Position numbers and translations under genes: made by a program
Part shown: positions 53,304 to 60,798 of the stretch, one piece after another
Layout: each line of letters begins with the position of its first letter
Numbering within the stretch: position 1 is the first letter of the stretch
Notes under the pieces: generated by a model
Database searches by the model: none
What the model was told of the DNA's origin: nothing
The model's input: the letters and a program-made list of their open reading frames with translations, nothing else
Assembly: GCF_014857905.1 (NCBI RefSeq)
Contig: NZ_JACYXE010000005.1
Span: 124,001-188,000 of the forward strand
Direction: 5' to 3'
Origin: Agilicoccus flavus
GTDB taxonomy: Bacteria; Actinomycetota; Actinomycetes; Actinomycetales; Dermatophilaceae
Length of the DNA stretch: 64,000 bases

Positions 53304-54566
53304 TCAGCGGACTTGCTTGATGGGCAGGACGACGAGGGCCCCGATGACCCCGAAGACAGCCGCCGCCGTGAGCATGAGCGTGTAGTTCTGGTTGGTCGGG
53401 CTGTTCACCGCGAGCAGGAAGCCGGCGATCACCGGCGCGAACGTCTGGGGCATCGCGTTGGCCATGTTGAACACGCCGAGGTCCTTACCGGCGTCGTCGG
53501 GGTTGGGCAGCACGTCGACGACGAGCGCGAGGTCGACCCCGACGTAGATGCCGTAGGCGATGCCGAGGACGGCCTCGATGAGGTAGAAGTGCGTCACGGT
53601 CGAGGCGTGCACGAGGCCGAAGATGCCGGCGGCGAACAGCAGCGTCGAGCCGGCGACGAAGGCCTTGCGGCGGTGCAGCTTGTCGGACAGCCAACCCGCG
53701 GCGTAGGCGGCGACGACGAGGACCACGGTGTAGATCGCGACGCCGATGGTGATGGCCCGAAGCGCGGCCCCTTCCTCCAGGCCGATGCGATCCATCATGT
53801 AGAAGAGGCGGAACGTCGTGAACATGAACGTCGCGAGCGTGATGAGGAAGCGCGACCACCAGGCGAGCGCGAAATCGGGGTACCAGCGCGGCGACACCCA
53901 GAAGGTCGTGATCCACTGCATGAGATTCATGCGCGGCGGCTTCTGCGGCAGGACCTGGTCGTCGAGGATGAACGCGTAGGCCCCCATCGCGATGATGGCG
54001 AAGACCGCCGGGCCGACGAACATGAGCAGCATGTTGTTCGCGAAACGCTCGGCGACGATCGTGCCGCCGAGGATGCCGACGTTCTGGGCCATCCCGACAA
54101 GGCCGGCCACCTTGCCGCGCTGGAACTCCGGCACCTGGTCGGCGATCGTCGCGATGAACGGCGCGAGCGCCGCGTTGGCACCGAGCTGGGCGAGGAACCA
54201 CCCGATCGTGAGCATCGGCACGTTCGGAGCGAGCGCCATGATGAGGAAGGCGATCGTCATGAGGACCGTGCCCGCCACGATCCACGGGCGGCGGCCGAAC
54301 CTCGAGGTCGTGTAGTCGGAGAGGCGCCCGAAGACGACGTTGCCCACGAAGGCGGCGGCCGCGCCGAGGCCGGCGACGAGGGCGAGAGCGCCCGTGCGCT
54401 CGGACGGCGGCACGATCGAGTTGACCTTGACGCCGACGCCGACGACCGCCGGCCCCAGGAGGGCGACGAAGAAGATGGCCTGGGCGATGAACAGCCCGGT
54501 GACGAACTTCGGACCGACCGGCTCGGTGGGCTCCCGGAACCAGTGGTGCTCGCGTGGCTGGGACAT
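53304..54566 (-). CDS. MFS sugar/glycoside transporter upstream of GH3 gene
   Basis: The protein has 12 helices. The N-terminus FVTGLFIAQAIFFVALLGPA, motif A FGRLSDYTTSRFGRRPWIV and a mid-protein SDKLHRRKAF match glycoside/sugar MFS carriers found beside GH3 enzymes. It probably imports beta-glucosides for the GH3 enzyme 37 bases downstream. The start is uncertain. ATG 54566 is in frame but lacks a ribosome site. A strong AGGAGGT precedes ATG 54631, which begins MRDEHVPLSHELGQSQISP in a different frame. A further one-base indel between 54631 and 54566, or a short leader peptide, would explain it. Confidence 0.82.
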   Translation of the reverse strand: MSQPREHHWFREPTEPVGPKFVTGLFIAQAIFFVALLGPAVVGVGVKVNSIVPPSERTGALALVAGLGAAAAFVGNVVFGRLSDYTTSRFGRRPWIVAGTVLMTIAFLIMALAPNVPMLTIGWFLAQLGANAALAPFIATIADQVPEFQRGKVAGLVGMAQNVGILGGTIVAERFANNMLLMFVGPAVFAIIAMGAYAFILDDQVLPQKPPRMNLMQWITTFWVSPRWYPDFALAWWSRFLITLATFMFTTFRLFYMMDRIGLEEGAALRAITIGVAIYTVVLVVAAYAAGWLSDKLHRRKAFVAGSTLLFAAGIFGLVHASTVTHFYLIEAVLGIAYGIYVGVDLALVVDVLPNPDDAGKDLGVFNMANAMPQTFAPVIAGFLLAVNSPTNQNYTLMLTAAAVFGVIGALVVLPIKQVR

Positions 54567-54781
54567 CGTGGAGCCGGACTGATCTGCGACTGCCCCAACT
54601 CGTGGGAGAGCGGGACGTGCTCGTCTCGCATGGGTCAACCTCCTGGTCGTGTCGACGAGGAAATTGCGCTGCCGCCGGCCCCGTCGCCGCTCACACCCGC
54701 CACGCGAGTGCGGCGCCCACAGCCGGACGCCTGACCAGATCGAAGCGGAGGGCGCCACCGCTCCGCAATAGGTAGACCTTG

Positions 54782-55426
54782 CTATTTACAATCGTTATCG
54801 CCGTCTGGGTCCTCAGCGGCCCCGCCCGGCAGGGGGCCGGTGAGGTAGCGCTGCACGGTCGGCCCGACGAGGGCGACGAGGACGTCGAGGTCGGCGGCCA
54901 CCAGCGGGGGCGCCTTGAGCAGGTACCGACCGAGGGCGATCCCGATGATGTGGGTCATGGCGGTGGCCAGCCGCAGGTCCGGCTCGTCGGCGGGCAGGTG
55001 GGGCCTGGCCTGCTCGAGGACGGTGCTGACGATGAAGAGGCGCAGCCGGTCGAGGGCCTGGTCGTTCGCGAAGGCCGACACGACGGTCGCGCGCAGGGGC
55101 CCGGCGGTGTCGGGGTCCTCCCACAGCGAGAGGTACGCGCGGGTCAGCCGTTCGCCCCACTCGTCCACGGGCTCGGCGAAGACGCCGAGCACCGCGGCGG
55201 GCGCCTCGGGGGGCATCTCCATCGACGCGGTGAACAGCCCCTCCTTGTCGCCGAAGAAGTGGCGGATCAGGCCCGGGTCGACCCCGGCGCGGCCGGCGAT
55301 GGCCCGCAGCGTCGCCCCCTTGAACCCGTGCTGCGTGAACTGGTCCCGGGCCGCGGCGAGGATCGCGTCCCGGCTCGTGCCGGGCCCCGGTCGCCGGCCC
55401 GTCCGGCCGCCCTCCGACGTCGTCAT
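54782..55426 (-). CDS. TetR-family regulator divergent from FAD monooxygenase
   Basis: The 214-residue protein has HGFKGATLRAIAGRAGVDPG followed by LIRHFFGDKEGLF, a TetR helix-turn-helix of the kind with FGDKEGL, and a TetR_C_17-like ligand domain. ATG 55426 has GAGGAGG at good spacing. It is transcribed away from an FAD-dependent monooxygenase gene; a long inverted repeat overlapping that gene's promoter is a plausible binding site. Such pairs often control detoxification or rifampicin-type hydroxylases. Confidence 0.85.
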   Translation of the reverse strand: MTTSEGGRTGRRPGPGTSRDAILAAARDQFTQHGFKGATLRAIAGRAGVDPGLIRHFFGDKEGLFTASMEMPPEAPAAVLGVFAEPVDEWGERLTRAYLSLWEDPDTAGPLRATVVSAFANDQALDRLRLFIVSTVLEQARPHLPADEPDLRLATAMTHIIGIALGRYLLKAPPLVAADLDVLVALVGPTVQRYLTGPLPGGAAEDPDGDNDCK

Positions 55427-55581
55427 GTGGTTCCTCCTCACCCGGCGCGCACCGGCCCACCCAGGCTAAACCCCTCAGACGTGGACTTCCGCGGACGGTG
55501 AGTTCCGAGCACCACAGGTAGCGGATGGCGAGCGGGGAGACGTGCCAGGCCCAGGCGCCGACACCCATCCCCACACCTGCC

Positions 55582-55616
55582 TTGACTTCCACAAACGTAG
55601 AGTTCTACATTTGTGG
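55582..55616 (+). promoter_or_regulatory. promoter overlapped by 28-bp inverted repeat
   Basis: TTGACT (55582-55587) and TACATT (55606-55611), spaced 18 bases, form a near-consensus sigma-70-type promoter for the FAD monooxygenase gene at 55651. An inverted repeat, CCACAAACGTAGA-GT-TCTACATTTGTGG (55589-55616), pairs at 12 of 13 positions and fills the spacer and -10 box. A repressor bound there would block polymerase. The stretch is strikingly AT-rich for this window. Confidence 0.75.
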
Positions 55617-55650
55617 ATATTAGAGTTCGCCGATCCGAGATGAGGCAGCC

Positions 55651-56952
55651 ATGACGACTCAGCAGGTCGATCCGCCCACCCCGAGAGACCGCACGACCTG
55701 CGTCGTCGTCGGAGGTGGCCCCGCCGGGATGGTCCTCGGGCTGCTGCTGGCCCGGGCCGGCGTGCGGGTCACCGTGCTCGAGAAGCACGCCGACTTCCTG
55801 CGCGACTTCCGCGGCGACACGGTGCACCCGAGCACGCTCGGGCTCCTCGACGACCTCGGGCTCTTCGAGCGGTTCGACGCGCTGCCGCACAGCAGGATCC
55901 GCCGTGCGCAGGTCGACGCGGGCGACGGCACGATGGTCACCCTCGTCGACCTCGGCCGGCTCCCGGTGCGCCACCCGTACATCGCGATGGTCCCGCAGTG
56001 GGATCTCCTCGACCTCCTCGCCGACGCCGGCCGGGAGGAGCCGACCTTCGATCTGCGGATGCGCCACGAGGTGACCGGGGTCGTCCGGGACGGCGAGCGC
56101 ATCGTCGGGGTCGACTACGCGTCGCCGGACGGGCCGGGGCGGCTCGAGGCCGACCTTGTCGTCGCCTGCGACGGGCGGTGGTCCGTCGTCCGCCGGCAGC
56201 TCGGGCTGCCGAGCAAGGACCTTCACGTCGGCTTCGACGTGTGGTGGTTCCGGGTCCCGACCCGGCGCGACCGGCGCGAGTCGCTGCTGCCCCGGATCGG
56301 CACCGGCCGGGTCGTCATCGCCATCCCCCGTGGGGGGTACACGCAGGTCGCCTACCTCGGCCGCAAGGGCACCGACGCGCAGCTGCGCGCCCGCGGCATC
56401 GAGGCGTTCCGCGCCGAGATCGCCGCCGTGGCACCGGAGCTGGCCGAGGGCGTCGGAGGCATCGCCTCTATGGACGACGTCAAGCACCTCGACGTTCGCG
56501 TCGACCGACTGCGCCGCTGGCACGCCGCCGGAGTACTGTGCATCGGCGACGCCGCCCACGCGATGTCGCCCGTCGGCGGCGTGGGCATCAACCTCGCCGT
56601 GCAGGACGCCGTCGGCGCCGCCCGCCTGTTGGCCGGGCCGTTGCGGCGGGCGCAGGACGCCGGCGGCCTCGTCGCCGACGCCGCGCTGGCCCGGCTGCGG
56701 CGCCGCCGGATCGTCCCGACGGTCGTCACCCAGGGCATGCAGCGGGCCATGCACGCTGGGCTCATCGACCGCGTCCTCGACGGCCGGCTCACCGAGTTCC
56801 CCTCGAGGGCGGCCGAGGTGATGCGGCGGCTCCCGGCCCTGAGTGTCGTGCCCGCGCTGCTCGTCGGGGTCGGTCCCCGCCCCGAGCGCGCCCCGGCCTG
56901 GGCGCGCCGCGAGCCCACGCCTGCGAGGGCCGCCGAGTCCCCACGTGCGTGA
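55651..56952 (+). CDS. FAD-dependent monooxygenase (PHBH/UbiH fold)
   Basis: The 433-residue flavoprotein has all three FAD motifs of class A monooxygenases: CVVVGGGPAGMVLGLLLARAG (GxGxxG), ADLVVACDGRWSVVRRQLGL (DG motif) and AGVLCIGDAAHAMSPVGGVG (GD motif). It hydroxylates an aromatic or polyketide-like substrate with NAD(P)H and O2. The C-terminus ends in an Arg/Pro/Ala tail, without the thioredoxin-like domain of larger phenol hydroxylases. It has its own strong, apparently repressible promoter. Related enzymes act on quinones or antibiotics. Confidence 0.87.
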   Translation: MTTQQVDPPTPRDRTTCVVVGGGPAGMVLGLLLARAGVRVTVLEKHADFLRDFRGDTVHPSTLGLLDDLGLFERFDALPHSRIRRAQVDAGDGTMVTLVDLGRLPVRHPYIAMVPQWDLLDLLADAGREEPTFDLRMRHEVTGVVRDGERIVGVDYASPDGPGRLEADLVVACDGRWSVVRRQLGLPSKDLHVGFDVWWFRVPTRRDRRESLLPRIGTGRVVIAIPRGGYTQVAYLGRKGTDAQLRARGIEAFRAEIAAVAPELAEGVGGIASMDDVKHLDVRVDRLRRWHAAGVLCIGDAAHAMSPVGGVGINLAVQDAVGAARLLAGPLRRAQDAGGLVADAALARLRRRRIVPTVVTQGMQRAMHAGLIDRVLDGRLTEFPSRAAEVMRRLPALSVVPALLVGVGPRPERAPAWARREPTPARAAESPRA

Positions 56953-57141
56953 TCTCGGCGCGTGACCGATCCACCCTCGCGGTCCCCGAGAACCCGTCGG
57001 GCGCATCGATCCCACCCCACCAGCTCAGCGACGCGCATCCGTCACACCGCGATGCGCAGCGCACCCGCCTTCGCCCCCCTGACCGCCGCTGGCCGCCGGC
57101 CACCTCACGCCTCACCCGTTCCTGATCGAAAGCAGATTCCC

Positions 57142-58134
57142 GTGACCACCACCGCCACCCCTGCGGGCTCGACCGCGACCCCCGACCGGCGCGCGAACCC
57201 TCGCCTGCTCGTGGGTCTCGTCCTCGGCATCCCCACCGTCATCGCGCTCATGCTTCTCGCGTTCGCCGCCCCTGCGATCCACTCCGGCGCGACGGACCTG
57301 CCGCTCGCCGTGAGCGGTCCCGCGCCCGTCGTCGCCCAGCTCACGGGGACGCTCGAGAAGAACGCGCCGGGAACCTTCGACGTGACGACCTACGGCTCGG
57401 CGGACGAGGCGGCCGCCGCGATCCGCGACCGCGAGGCGGTCGGCGGCCTCGCCGCGGGGCCGACCGGCCTGACGATCCAGACTGCCGCCGGCGCGGGCGC
57501 GCCCTATGCGGCCCTGCTCAGGGGGATGGGCGCCCAGCTCTCGGCGACCGGGCGACCCGTCACCTACACCGAGCTCGCACCACTGCCCGCCTCGGACCCG
57601 GCCGGCGCCGGACTGACCACCCTCGGCCTCCCGCTCATCTTCGGCGGGATGGCCACGGCCGCCGCTCTCGTGCTCGCCTACCGCGGCTCCGTCGGAGCGC
57701 GCCTGCTCACCCTGCTCGCCGTGGCCGCCGTGGGCGGACTCGCCGCGACCGCCATCCTGCAGTTCGGATTCGGCGTGCTCGAGGGCGACTACCTGCTCAC
57801 GTCCGCCGCGGTGGCCGCCGGCATCGCCGCCGTCTCGGCGACGGTGCTGGGGCTCGGACTGCTGCTCGGCACCGCGGGCATCGGCCTGGGCGCGGTGCTC
57901 ATGCTCTTCGTCGCCAACCCGATCTCGGGCCTGGCGACCGGGCCGGCGTGGCTTCCGCAGCCGTGGGGGCAGATCGGCCAGTTCCTCCCGCTCGGGGCGG
58001 CCGGCACCGCGCTGCGCTCGGCCGCCTACTTCGACGGCGCCGGCGCCGGCCGGGCCTGGATGGTCCTCGCGTGCTGGATCGTCGGCGGCCTCCTGCTCGC
58101 GGCCCTCGCCGGGCGCCGCACCGGGCGTCGCTGA
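57142..58134 (+). CDS. ABC-2/YhgE-like membrane protein
   Basis: The 330-residue protein has an N-terminal helix (about 23-45), an extracytoplasmic domain of about 120 residues (starting TDLPLAVSGPAPVVAQLTGT and including TYGSADEAAAAIRDREAVGG), then five helices ending in RRTGRR. This is the plan of DUF3533/YhgE-Pip and ABC-2 permease-like proteins, in which the outer domain resembles LAVVNEDQG segments. The function is unknown; no ATPase lies beside it. GTG 57142 is used as start but lacks a good ribosome site, and ATG further upstream in frame is possible. Confidence 0.65.
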   Translation: MTTTATPAGSTATPDRRANPRLLVGLVLGIPTVIALMLLAFAAPAIHSGATDLPLAVSGPAPVVAQLTGTLEKNAPGTFDVTTYGSADEAAAAIRDREAVGGLAAGPTGLTIQTAAGAGAPYAALLRGMGAQLSATGRPVTYTELAPLPASDPAGAGLTTLGLPLIFGGMATAAALVLAYRGSVGARLLTLLAVAAVGGLAATAILQFGFGVLEGDYLLTSAAVAAGIAAVSATVLGLGLLLGTAGIGLGAVLMLFVANPISGLATGPAWLPQPWGQIGQFLPLGAAGTALRSAAYFDGAGAGRAWMVLACWIVGGLLLAALAGRRTGRR

Positions 58135-58220
58135 GGGGCCAGGGCCTCCCGCCCGCTGACTACCGTGGTCGAGGTGGATGAGACCGACGCACTCCAGGCC
58201 CCTCACCCGACCGCGCTCGG

Positions 58221-58498
58221 GTGGTTATCACCTACTGCACCCAGTGCCGGTGGCTGCTGCGCGCGTCGTGGATGGCACAGGAGCTGTTGACGACGTTCCC
58301 CGACGAGCTCGACGAGGTCGCGCTGCGACCGGCGACCGGCGGGATGTTCCGGATCGACGCCGGAGGACGGGCGATCTGGAACCGCAAGCGTGACGGCGGG
58401 TTCCCCGAGATCGCGAGCTGAAGCGGCGCGTCCGCGACGCCGTCTGCCCCGAGCGCGACCTCGGTCACCACGACCGGGTCGCCGGCGACGCGCCCTGA
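58221..58498 (+). pseudogene. SelT/SelW/SelH (Rdx) family protein, frameshifted
   Basis: The frame from GTG 58221 reads VITYCTQCRWLLRASWMAQE and then LLTTFPDELDEVALRPATGG and RKRDGGFPEIAS before TGA at 58419-58421. This is the thioredoxin-like Rdx family with its CxxC pair (C6, C9). Members normally continue ELKRRVRD.. ; that sequence (ELKRRVRDAVCPERDLGHHD) follows in the next frame up to 58498. One missing G (GCGGAG read as GCGAG, about 58415) accounts for it. Restored length is 92 residues. The start codon lacks a ribosome site and the true N-terminus may also be damaged. The role is a redox partner of unknown clientele. Confidence 0.75.
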
Positions 58499-58574
58499 CC
58501 GGGTGCACTTCAGGCGCAGGCCGGGCGCCGGGGCGGTGATCGTCGTGGCGCGGGTCGGGGGCTCGCGGCGCCGG

Positions 58575-59495
58575 TCAGACGTGCGCGGCGCGTTCGTGGT
58601 CGGCGTGCGCGGCGGACTCGAACTGGATCGTCGAGTGGGCGATGCCGAAGTCGGCGTCGATGCAGCGCTGCACGGCGTCGAGGAGCGACCCGAGGTGCCC
58701 GTCGTGGAAGCACGAGTCGTCGACGACGACGTGGGCGGTGAGCACGGGGATGCCGGTCGCGACCTGGCTCGCGTGCAGGTCGTGGACGTCGTGCACGTGC
58801 GGCAGCGCGAGCAGGTGGGCCCGCACCCCATGCAGATCCAGCCCCTTGGGCGTGGACTCGAGGAGCACGTCGACGGAGTCGCGCAGCAACCGGATAGTCC
58901 GGGGCACGATGAGGGCGCCGATGACGAGCGAGGCGACGGGGTCCGCGCGGGTCCAGCCGAGGGTGGCGACGAGCACCGCCGCCACGATGACGGCCACCGA
59001 CCCCAGGGCGTCGTTGGCGACCTCGAGGAACGCGGCGCGCAGGTTGAGGTTCGCGCCGCGCCCGCCCGCGAGGACGAGGAGACCGATCGCGTTGCCGACC
59101 AGGCCGACGACCCCGAAGACGACCATGAGCCCCGAGGCGACCTCCGGCGGCTCGAACAGCCGCTGGACGCCCTCGACGAGGATGAACACGCCGACGGCGA
59201 GCAGGAGCGCGGCCTGCGCGGCGGCCGCGAGCACCTCCGCCCGGTGATAGCCCCAGGTCCGGGCGGTCGTGGCGGGCCGCCGGGCGAGGGCGGCGGCGAC
59301 GAGGGCCATGCTCAGGCCGGCGACGTCGGTGAGCATGTGCCCCGCATCGGCAAGCAGCGCGAGGCTGCCCGACACGACCGCGCCGACGACCTCGACGACG
59401 AGGACCGCGAGCGTGATCGCGAGAACGACGGCGAGACGACCCCGGTGGTCCGCCGGCGCGCCGTGGGCGTGGCCGTGCTGGTGGCCGGCACTCAT
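58575..59495 (-). CDS. cation diffusion facilitator metal exporter
   Basis: The 306-residue CDF transporter has a His-rich N-terminus (GHQHGHAHG), six helices, and the metal-site segments SLALLADAGHMLTDVAGL (HxxxD in helix two) and FLEVANDALGSVAVI in helix five. The C-terminal cytosolic domain (about 200-306) ends in a further His/Asp region. It exports Zn2+, and possibly Cd2+ or Co2+, in exchange for protons. ATG 59495 overlaps the stop of the ArsR gene (ATGA), so the two are co-translated and share metal-dependent control. Confidence 0.9.
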   Translation of the reverse strand: MSAGHQHGHAHGAPADHRGRLAVVLAITLAVLVVEVVGAVVSGSLALLADAGHMLTDVAGLSMALVAAALARRPATTARTWGYHRAEVLAAAAQAALLLAVGVFILVEGVQRLFEPPEVASGLMVVFGVVGLVGNAIGLLVLAGGRGANLNLRAAFLEVANDALGSVAVIVAAVLVATLGWTRADPVASLVIGALIVPRTIRLLRDSVDVLLESTPKGLDLHGVRAHLLALPHVHDVHDLHASQVATGIPVLTAHVVVDDSCFHDGHLGSLLDAVQRCIDADFGIAHSTIQFESAAHADHERAAHV

Positions 59496-59905
59496 CGGCC
59501 GGCCTCCGCCGAGGGGCCGGGGCGGCGGGCGGCGCGGCCGCGTTGCGGGCGCCGTCCGCGATAGAGCACTGCGGCGTCGCCGGTGAGGTCGAGCAGCGCC
59601 TCGGCCGCGGCGAGGAACGCTGTCGTCGCCTCCGGGTGGGCGAGGGCGTAGAGCGAGGCGCGACCCTGCGCCCGGACGGTGACGATGCCGCAGTCGAGCA
59701 GGCACGCGAGGTGCCTGCTCACCGTCGACTGCGCGAGACCCAGGTGGTGGGTGAGATCGACGACGCGGTGCTCGCCGAGCGAGAGGTGCTGCACGATCGC
59801 CAGGCGGGACGCGTCGCCGAGGCCGGCGCACAGGCTCGCCGCCGGTTCGAGCGCCGCTCGCTCGGTCACGACCGACTCATCGTCCGGCATCGTTGTCATC
59901 GTCAT
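59492..59905 (-). CDS. ArsR/SmtB-family metal sensor, CmtR-like
   Basis: The 137-residue repressor has the ArsR winged helix: LGDASRLAIVQHLSLGEHRV, then DLTHHLGLAQSTVSRHLACL. Two cysteines spaced four apart in HLACLLDCGIV match the alpha-4 Cd/Pb ligands (C57 and C61) of mycobacterial CmtR; the third CmtR ligand near the C-terminus is missing, but a cysteine occurs near the N-terminus (SLCAGL). It probably senses Cd, Pb or Zn and represses itself and the CDF exporter. Three in-frame ATGs (59905, 59899, 59890) exist. The first lies inside a perfect palindrome, so the mRNA may be leaderless. Confidence 0.87.
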   Translation of the reverse strand: MTMTTMPDDESVVTERAALEPAASLCAGLGDASRLAIVQHLSLGEHRVVDLTHHLGLAQSTVSRHLACLLDCGIVTVRAQGRASLYALAHPEATTAFLAAAEALLDLTGDAAVLYRGRRPQRGRAARRPGPSAEAGR

Positions 59906-59914
59906 ATGACGATG
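59897..59914. promoter_or_regulatory. 18-bp perfect palindrome over arsR start, probable operator
   Basis: CATCGTCATATGACGATG is perfectly self-complementary and contains the first ATG codons of the ArsR gene. ArsR-family operators are imperfect palindromes of this size near the start of the controlled gene. Position and symmetry make it the likely autoregulatory site. Confidence 0.75.
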
Positions 59915-60076
59915 TTGTCACGACAGAACCGTCCCCTGTACCTCGGCCCGCCGCACGGCCCCAGGCTGTGCATCGGGTGTGAGGTCGGCGTGCGGGCCGC
60001 GAGAGACGCCCTTCCTAACGTGAGGTCCACCGGCGAGCCGCCCACGGGCGCCGGGATCCCTCGGAAAGGACCGGAC

Positions 60077-60562
60077 ATGCGCTCTCGCCTCGCACTCGGC
60101 GCCGCGGCGCTGACCCTGGCCCTGGGGGCGTGCGGCGGGCCGGCCCGACCGTCGGCCCCCGGGACCGCCACGACCGCGTCGGTGAGTACGGCCATGAGCA
60201 CGGCCACGAGCACCACCCCCGGACCCACCGCCGACACGGCCGGCGCGCCGGTTCCGGCACCCGGCGACGCCGTCACGGCCTCCGGCAGGCGGACGCCGTG
60301 GCGCGCGGTCGTCTCGGGCGGAGTCCTGCGCACCGCGGGCCCCGTCGTCGGGGAGCGCCGCGTCACCGTGACCCGGTCCGCCTGGGCCGAGGGGGTCGAG
60401 TTCACGGGGCGCGATCACGGGCGGCCCGTCTCGCTCGTGGTGAAGGGCGGCCGGTGCGTCGACGCCGCGCATCGCGACACCGGCCAGGTCGCGATCCTCA
60501 CGCTCGGCGACCGACAGCTGCACGGATGCGCCGTGTCGGGGACCCGCCCCGGAGGCGTCTGA
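60077..60562 (+). CDS. putative lipoprotein of unknown function
   Basis: The 161-residue product has a lipoprotein signal (MRSRLALGAAALTLALGACG; lipobox LGAC with C19), then a Thr/Ser/Pro/Ala-rich spacer of about 45 residues. A small beta-rich domain follows, with VGERRVTVTRSAWAEGVEFT and two cysteines (GGRCVDAAH, LHGCAVSG) that could form a disulfide. ATG 60077 follows AAAGGA. A bulged hairpin follows the stop. No family is recognised; it is divergent from the arsR-CDF pair with 171 bases between, but there is no sign of a metal site. Confidence 0.75.
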   Translation: MRSRLALGAAALTLALGACGGPARPSAPGTATTASVSTAMSTATSTTPGPTADTAGAPVPAPGDAVTASGRRTPWRAVVSGGVLRTAGPVVGERRVTVTRSAWAEGVEFTGRDHGRPVSLVVKGGRCVDAAHRDTGQVAILTLGDRQLHGCAVSGTRPGGV

Positions 60563-60572
60563 GCCCGCCGCG

Positions 60573-60614
60573 CTCGAGGGGCACCGCCCCGCTGGGGACG
60601 GGCGGTGCCTCGAG
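60573..60614 (+). terminator. hairpin terminator after lipoprotein gene
   Basis: CTCGAGGGGCACCGCCC pairs with GGGCGGTGCCTCGAG with a two-base bulge and a loop of about ten bases, 11 bases after the stop codon. Confidence 0.65.
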
Positions 60615-60798
60615 GGCCGTGGGGGCGTGAACCCGGTGGCGCGGCCGGGCCCGGAACAGGGGCCGGCCCGGACGCGCCATCGCGTTGACGCCCGCCACGG
60701 CGGGCACGAGGGATGATCGGAGGACGACGGAACTCGACCGTGCACGAGGCGCCTCGGGGTCCGACGAGGGGGCACTCGAGGATCGGGAGCGGAGGGGC

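Noticed and set aside
58221-58498. The SelW-like gene as a selenoprotein
   Set aside because: Both positions of the CxxC motif are encoded by cysteine codons (TGC); the premature TGA arises from a frame shift and lies far from the redox motif.
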